Assembly: GCF_014641195.1 (NCBI RefSeq)
Contig: NZ_BMHQ01000003.1
Span: forward strand, 62,001-126,000
Source: Marinithermofilum abyssi
Lineage (GTDB): Bacteria; Bacillota; Bacilli; Thermoactinomycetales; DSM-45169
Length of the DNA stretch: 64,000 nt
Direction: 5' to 3'
Position 1 is the first letter of the stretch, and each line of letters opens with the position of its first letter. This document shows positions 60,986-64,000 of the stretch, piece by piece. The notes beneath the pieces were generated by a model. It searched no databases. It saw only the letters and a program-made list of their open reading frames with translations, and was not told where the DNA came from. Position numbers and translations under genes: made by a program.

Positions 60986-61030
60986 AAAAGAGAGGGGTTT
61001 CATCACGGTGAAATCCCTCTCTTTCATTGT
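60986..61030 (+). terminator. Terminator after scpB
   Basis: AAAGAGAGGG...TTTCA pairs with TGAAA...CCCTCTCTTT, a long nearly perfect stem; the T-tail is modest. Confidence 0.75.
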
Positions 61031-61086
61031 TATGTATGAAGTCCGTCTTCTTTGCCGACAATGAAATTAAGCAGGAGGCGGGACGG

Positions 61087-61755
61087 ATGGGTTATGGATG
61101 GGCCATTGCAGCGGGTTGCTTCGTGGGTTTGCTGTTATTGATTCCTTTTACCACTTTGCGCGTCCATTTGACTTATCGGCGCAAGGAAAAGGAGGATCAT
61201 GTTTTTATCCGAGTCAAGTGGCTGGGCGGTTTGATTCGGTTTCAATATGAGGTCCCTCTGCTGGATACGGAAAACAGTTTGCAAGCTAAAACAAAAACGA
61301 CATCCAATATCCCTGGTCTGAAAAAACGGCAACGGATGAGGATCACACTACAGGATATCAAGCGGGCGAAAGAACGGTGGAGTTGGCTTCGAAGACGCGT
61401 CGCAGACCTGTATCGGATCATCCGTCGTTTTTTGAGCCGGGTCACTTGTGAACGGTTGACTTGGACCACTCGGCTGGGAACAGGGGATGCTGCCGATACA
61501 GGTGTATTAACGGGGATTGCCTGGGGCGTCAAGTCTACGCTGGTGGGTGTGGCCGGTTCGTATATCCGATGGAAAACGAAGCCCGATTTGCAGGTAACAC
61601 CACACTTTACCGACAGAGTGTGGCAAACGGAATTGGACTGTATAATTCGGTTCCGCATCGGGCATGCTATGCTTGCTTTGATCTGTCTGTTGGTACACAT
61701 GCGATGGAAAGGGGATGAACGGACATGGCAGAAGAGCATCCAATTCAAGGGCTAA
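61087..61755 (+). CDS. DUF2953 membrane-anchored protein (YtfI-like)
   Basis: 222 residues from ATG 61087, nine bases after AGGAGG. One N-terminal membrane helix (WAIAAGCFVGLLLLIPFTTL), a basic central part (KRAKERWSWLRRRVADLYRIIRRFL) and LTWTTRLGTGDAADTGVLTGIAWGVKS, the DUF2953 signature; a second hydrophobic stretch is near the end (MLALICLLVHM). Function unknown; it precedes ytfJ as in B. subtilis ytfI-ytfJ and overlaps it by 31 nt. Confidence 0.85.
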   Translation: MGYGWAIAAGCFVGLLLLIPFTTLRVHLTYRRKEKEDHVFIRVKWLGGLIRFQYEVPLLDTENSLQAKTKTTSNIPGLKKRQRMRITLQDIKRAKERWSWLRRRVADLYRIIRRFLSRVTCERLTWTTRLGTGDAADTGVLTGIAWGVKSTLVGVAGSYIRWKTKPDLQVTPHFTDRVWQTELDCIIRFRIGHAMLALICLLVHMRWKGDERTWQKSIQFKG

Positions 61756-62186
61756 TGACAACAGCGATGGAAAACATCAAGGAAATGGTGGATGTGAATA
61801 CCATCGTCGGCGATCCTGTGGAAGCTCCCAATGGTAGTGTAATCATTCCTGTTTCCCGTGTCGGATTTGGATTTGCTGCCGGTGGAAGCGAGTTTACGGG
61901 TGCGGGATCTTCTCAGAATGGCGGCTCTCCTGATGATTCCGGAGGGAATCGTCCGGATTCCAAAGGGAAGAAAAATCATCCTTTTGGAGGCGGGAGCGGG
62001 GGCGGGGTTTCCATCACGCCGGTGGGTTTCCTGGTAGTCAATGAAAAAGGGGTTAAACTTCTTAACATGGAAGGGTCTACTCATTTGTATGACCGGTTGA
62101 TTGATTTGGCTCCTGGGGTCATGGAAAAAATCAAGGGTTTAGGCAAAAAAGACAAGGGGTTTGACGAGCCCAAAACGAATATTTGA
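61725..62186 (+). CDS. gerW: GerW/YtfJ spore protein
   Basis: 153 residues. N-terminal IQGLMTTAMENIKEMVDVNTIVGDPVEAP and SVIIPVSRVGFGFAAGGSEF are the YtfJ signature; a Gly/Ser-rich spacer leads to GGGSGGGVSITPVGFLVVNEKGVKLL. GerW is a forespore inner-membrane-associated protein needed for L-alanine germination and dipicolinate metabolism. The Gly-rich loop is common in the family. Confidence 0.93.
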   Translation: MAEEHPIQGLMTTAMENIKEMVDVNTIVGDPVEAPNGSVIIPVSRVGFGFAAGGSEFTGAGSSQNGGSPDDSGGNRPDSKGKKNHPFGGGSGGGVSITPVGFLVVNEKGVKLLNMEGSTHLYDRLIDLAPGVMEKIKGLGKKDKGFDEPKTNI

Positions 62187-62192
62187 CATCTC

Positions 62193-62229
62193 AAAGCCGG
62201 CTTCGCGGAAGCGGCTTTTTCTTTTTTTC
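62193..62229 (+). terminator. Terminator after gerW
   Basis: AAAGCCG-CTTC pairs with GAAG-CGGCTTT around GCG, followed by a long T-rich run. Confidence 0.85.
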
Positions 62230-62255
62230 ATAACCCCGGGAGACAGGCATATATA
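62228..62255 (+). promoter_or_regulatory. Candidate sigma-E promoter of dacB
   Basis: TCATAA (62228-62233), 14 bp, CATATATA (62248-62255), close to the sigma-E pattern (ATA-type -35, 13-15 bp, CATACAnT-type -10). dacB is under sigma-E in B. subtilis. Confidence 0.5.
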
Positions 62256-62288
62256 TGTCTGTAAAACAAGCTGGTAGGTGGAGAGGTC

Positions 62289-63425
62289 ATGCGCGCAACT
62301 GTCATGATACTCATCTTGTGCATGGGATGGATAGCCGTTTGGCTGCCGGCAGCAGAGGCATCCGAGCCGATGAGCCCTCCTTCCCTCAGCGCTCAAGCAG
62401 CGGTGCTGGTTGACGTCCAGTCCAATCGCGTGTTGTTTGCCAAAAATGCCGATAATCGAATGCGAATAGCCAGCTTGACCAAAATCATGACGGCGATCGT
62501 CGCCATTGAAAACGGTCGCTTAGGTGAAAAAGTGAAAGTGGGACCCCGGGCAGCCGGAGTGGAAGGTTCCTCGATTTATCTGAAAGAAGGGGAAGAGATC
62601 CCGCTTGAGCACCTGTTGTACGGATTGATGCTCCGTTCCGGGAACGATGCGGCTGTGGCGATCGCGGAGCACATCGGAGGTTCTTTAAACGGCTTTGTGT
62701 ACATGATGAATGAAAAGGCGGAGTATCTCGGCTTAGAAGGGACTCATTTTGAAAATCCTCACGGGCTGGATGCACCGGAACACTACTCCACCGCTCGGGA
62801 TGTAGCGAAGCTGACGGCGTATGCTTTGAAAAATCCCACTTTCCGGAAAATCGTCGGTACACAAGTAAAGACGGTACCCTGGCCGGGGGAGCAGTGGCAC
62901 CGCAAATGGTATAACAAAAACAAAATGTTGCGTCTCTTTCCCGGCGGGGATGGTGTGAAAACGGGATACACCAAGCTGTCCAAGCGCACACTGGTCTCCT
63001 CTGCCACCCGGGATGGCCGGCAGTTGGCTTGCGTAACCCTGAATGCGCCGGATGACTGGAACGATTCCATGTTTTTGCTCGAATACGGTTTCCGGGAGTT
63101 TACTCCGGAATCCTTGGTTCATAAAGGAGAAGTGATGGCAGATATTCCTGGAGATGAACAACCGGCTTTGGCGGTGGTGACTACCAAAGGGTTTCGTTAT
63201 CCCTTGCGTTCAGGAGAAGAACAAGAGATCTCCGTGAAGCCGATGATTACCTACCCATTGGCCAAAGTCCGCAAAGAAGGGACCCGAGTGGGGACGGCAC
63301 GGATTTACCTCAAAGGCAAGCCCATTGGATCGGTTCCCCTGGAAGTCAAAAAGAAGCCGGCGGAAGATACAGCGCTGGGACAATGGCTCTCCGTTCTGGC
63401 CTATATGGTCGGGAGAGGGGGATAA
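62289..63425 (+). CDS. dacB: D-alanyl-D-alanine carboxypeptidase DacB (PBP5*)
   Basis: 378 residues; signal peptide (TVMILILCMGWIAVWLPAAEA). S11 catalytic motifs: IASLTKIMTAIVA (SxxK), LRSGNDAAVAIAEH (SxN) and GGDGVKTGYTK (KTG). C-terminal PBP5-type domain and a final hydrophobic stretch (about 365-375). It regulates cross-linking of the spore cortex. ATG 62289 follows GGAGAGG. dacB-spmA order as in B. subtilis. Distinct from dacF at 45118. Confidence 0.94.
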   Translation: MRATVMILILCMGWIAVWLPAAEASEPMSPPSLSAQAAVLVDVQSNRVLFAKNADNRMRIASLTKIMTAIVAIENGRLGEKVKVGPRAAGVEGSSIYLKEGEEIPLEHLLYGLMLRSGNDAAVAIAEHIGGSLNGFVYMMNEKAEYLGLEGTHFENPHGLDAPEHYSTARDVAKLTAYALKNPTFRKIVGTQVKTVPWPGEQWHRKWYNKNKMLRLFPGGDGVKTGYTKLSKRTLVSSATRDGRQLACVTLNAPDDWNDSMFLLEYGFREFTPESLVHKGEVMADIPGDEQPALAVVTTKGFRYPLRSGEEQEISVKPMITYPLAKVRKEGTRVGTARIYLKGKPIGSVPLEVKKKPAEDTALGQWLSVLAYMVGRGG

Positions 63426-63428
63426 CCG

Positions 63429-64000
63429 GTGGTCAACTATATTTGGCTGTTCATGTTGATCAGCGGAGTGATCGCCGCAGCGATGCAGGGACAGATGGAC
63501 ATCGTGACAGCAGCAGCGCTGAAGGGGGCCAAAGAAGGCGTTGCGGTATGCTTCGGTTTGATCAGCATCCTGGTGTTTTGGCAGGGAATGATGCGCATTG
63601 CCCAGCATGCGGGTCTGCTGGATAAGTTGGCTCGGGTGTTGGCTCCGGCAGCCCGTCTGCTGTTCCCGGATGTACCGAAAGACCATCCGGCACTAGGATA
63701 CATTGTATCCAATATGAGCGCCAACTTGTTTGGACTGGGCAATGCCGCAACTCCGATGGGGATAAAAGCAATGGAAGAACTGCAAAAGCTGAATCCTGAT
63801 CCGAAGTCGGCGACGCCGGCGATGTGTACCCTGCTTGCATTGAATACATCCAGTCTCACACTGATTCCCACAACGATGATCGGTTTGCGCATGGAGTACG
63901 GGTCTGTGCAGCCGGAAGTGATTATCGGTACGACCATCTTTGCCACCTGCTGCTCAACACTGACCGCCATTGTTCTGGATCGATGGTACCGCCGGCGGTT
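63429..64000 (+). CDS. spmA: Spore maturation protein SpmA, 3' end cut by the window
   Basis: 190 codons are visible from GTG 63429, eight bases after GAGGGGG; the reading frame is still open at the right edge. Nucleoside-recognition (Gate) domain membrane protein: IWLFMLISGVIAAAMQG, VCFGLISILVFWQGMM, GYIVSNMSANLFGLGNAATPMGIKAM and TLLALNTSSLTLIPTTMIGLR are SpmA motifs. With SpmB it promotes spore core dehydration. Three nt after dacB. Confidence 0.94.
   Translation, partial: MVNYIWLFMLISGVIAAAMQGQMDIVTAAALKGAKEGVAVCFGLISILVFWQGMMRIAQHAGLLDKLARVLAPAARLLFPDVPKDHPALGYIVSNMSANLFGLGNAATPMGIKAMEELQKLNPDPKSATPAMCTLLALNTSSLTLIPTTMIGLRMEYGSVQPEVIIGTTIFATCCSTLTAIVLDRWYRRR

Overview
The window reads as chromosomal DNA of an endospore-forming Gram-positive bacterium of the Bacillales. 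The evidence is dense sporulation content (spoIVB, spo0A, spoIIM, spoIIA operon, spoVA genes, an sspH-type spore protein, gerW, dacF, dacB, spmA), AGGAGG-type ribosome sites with many TTG/GTG starts, and gene orders shared with Bacillus subtilis (recN-spoIVB-spo0A, bkdR-ptb-bcd-buk-lpdV-bkdAA-bkdAB-bkdB, dacF-spoIIAA-AB-sigF, ribD-E-BA-H, scpA-scpB, dacB-spmA). Moderately high GC and the steA/MraY-like locus behind spo0A suggest a Thermoactinomycetaceae-like relative rather than Bacillus itself; this placement is inference.

Layout. 1-4720: nadK tail, argR, recN, spoIVB, spo0A. 4781-7479: steA, a family-2 glycosyltransferase and a MraY-like transferase, probably an envelope locus. 7552-9570: an aminopeptidase, sspH, a two-copy structured repeat (second copy at 54.4 kb) and yqzF. 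9698-20133: the branched-chain keto acid dehydrogenase locus, with the sigma-54 activator gene bkdR, two palindromic activator sites and a canonical -24/-12 promoter before ptb. 20239-27306: DUF421 and very small membrane proteins, then methylmalonyl-CoA mutase (two subunits), epimerase, the carboxyltransferase subunit and a PepT-like peptidase. This would carry propionyl-CoA from valine/isoleucine breakdown toward succinyl-CoA.

29.3-36.0 kb is an accessory, more AT-rich region: two converging arsenic modules (arsR-acr3-arsC and arsI-arsR-arsN1) flanked by two same-strand TnpB/omega-RNA right-end remnants, a methyltransferase whose stop codon lies in one remnant, an orphan secreted protein, and a thioredoxin pseudogene whose Trp-Cys codons are both stops. 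36.0-44.9 kb: nudF, an endonuclease Q family gene, spoIIM, fur, ald, yqzK and a nucleoside salvage operon (deoB, two divergent tandem purine nucleoside phosphorylases, pdp). 45.1-51.3 kb: dacF, spoIIA operon, and a spoVA operon lacking spoVAC, AD and AEB. 51.4-55.6 kb: lysine riboswitch and lysA, an M23 hydrolase, ctaA. 55.7-59.5 kb: FMN riboswitch and riboflavin operon. 59.6-64.0 kb: scpAB, DUF2953 gene, gerW, dacB and a 3'-truncated spmA.

No rRNA, tRNA or CRISPR array was seen. Start codons were chosen by ribosome-site spacing and family N-termini; the most unusual is an apparent ATA start for lpdV.
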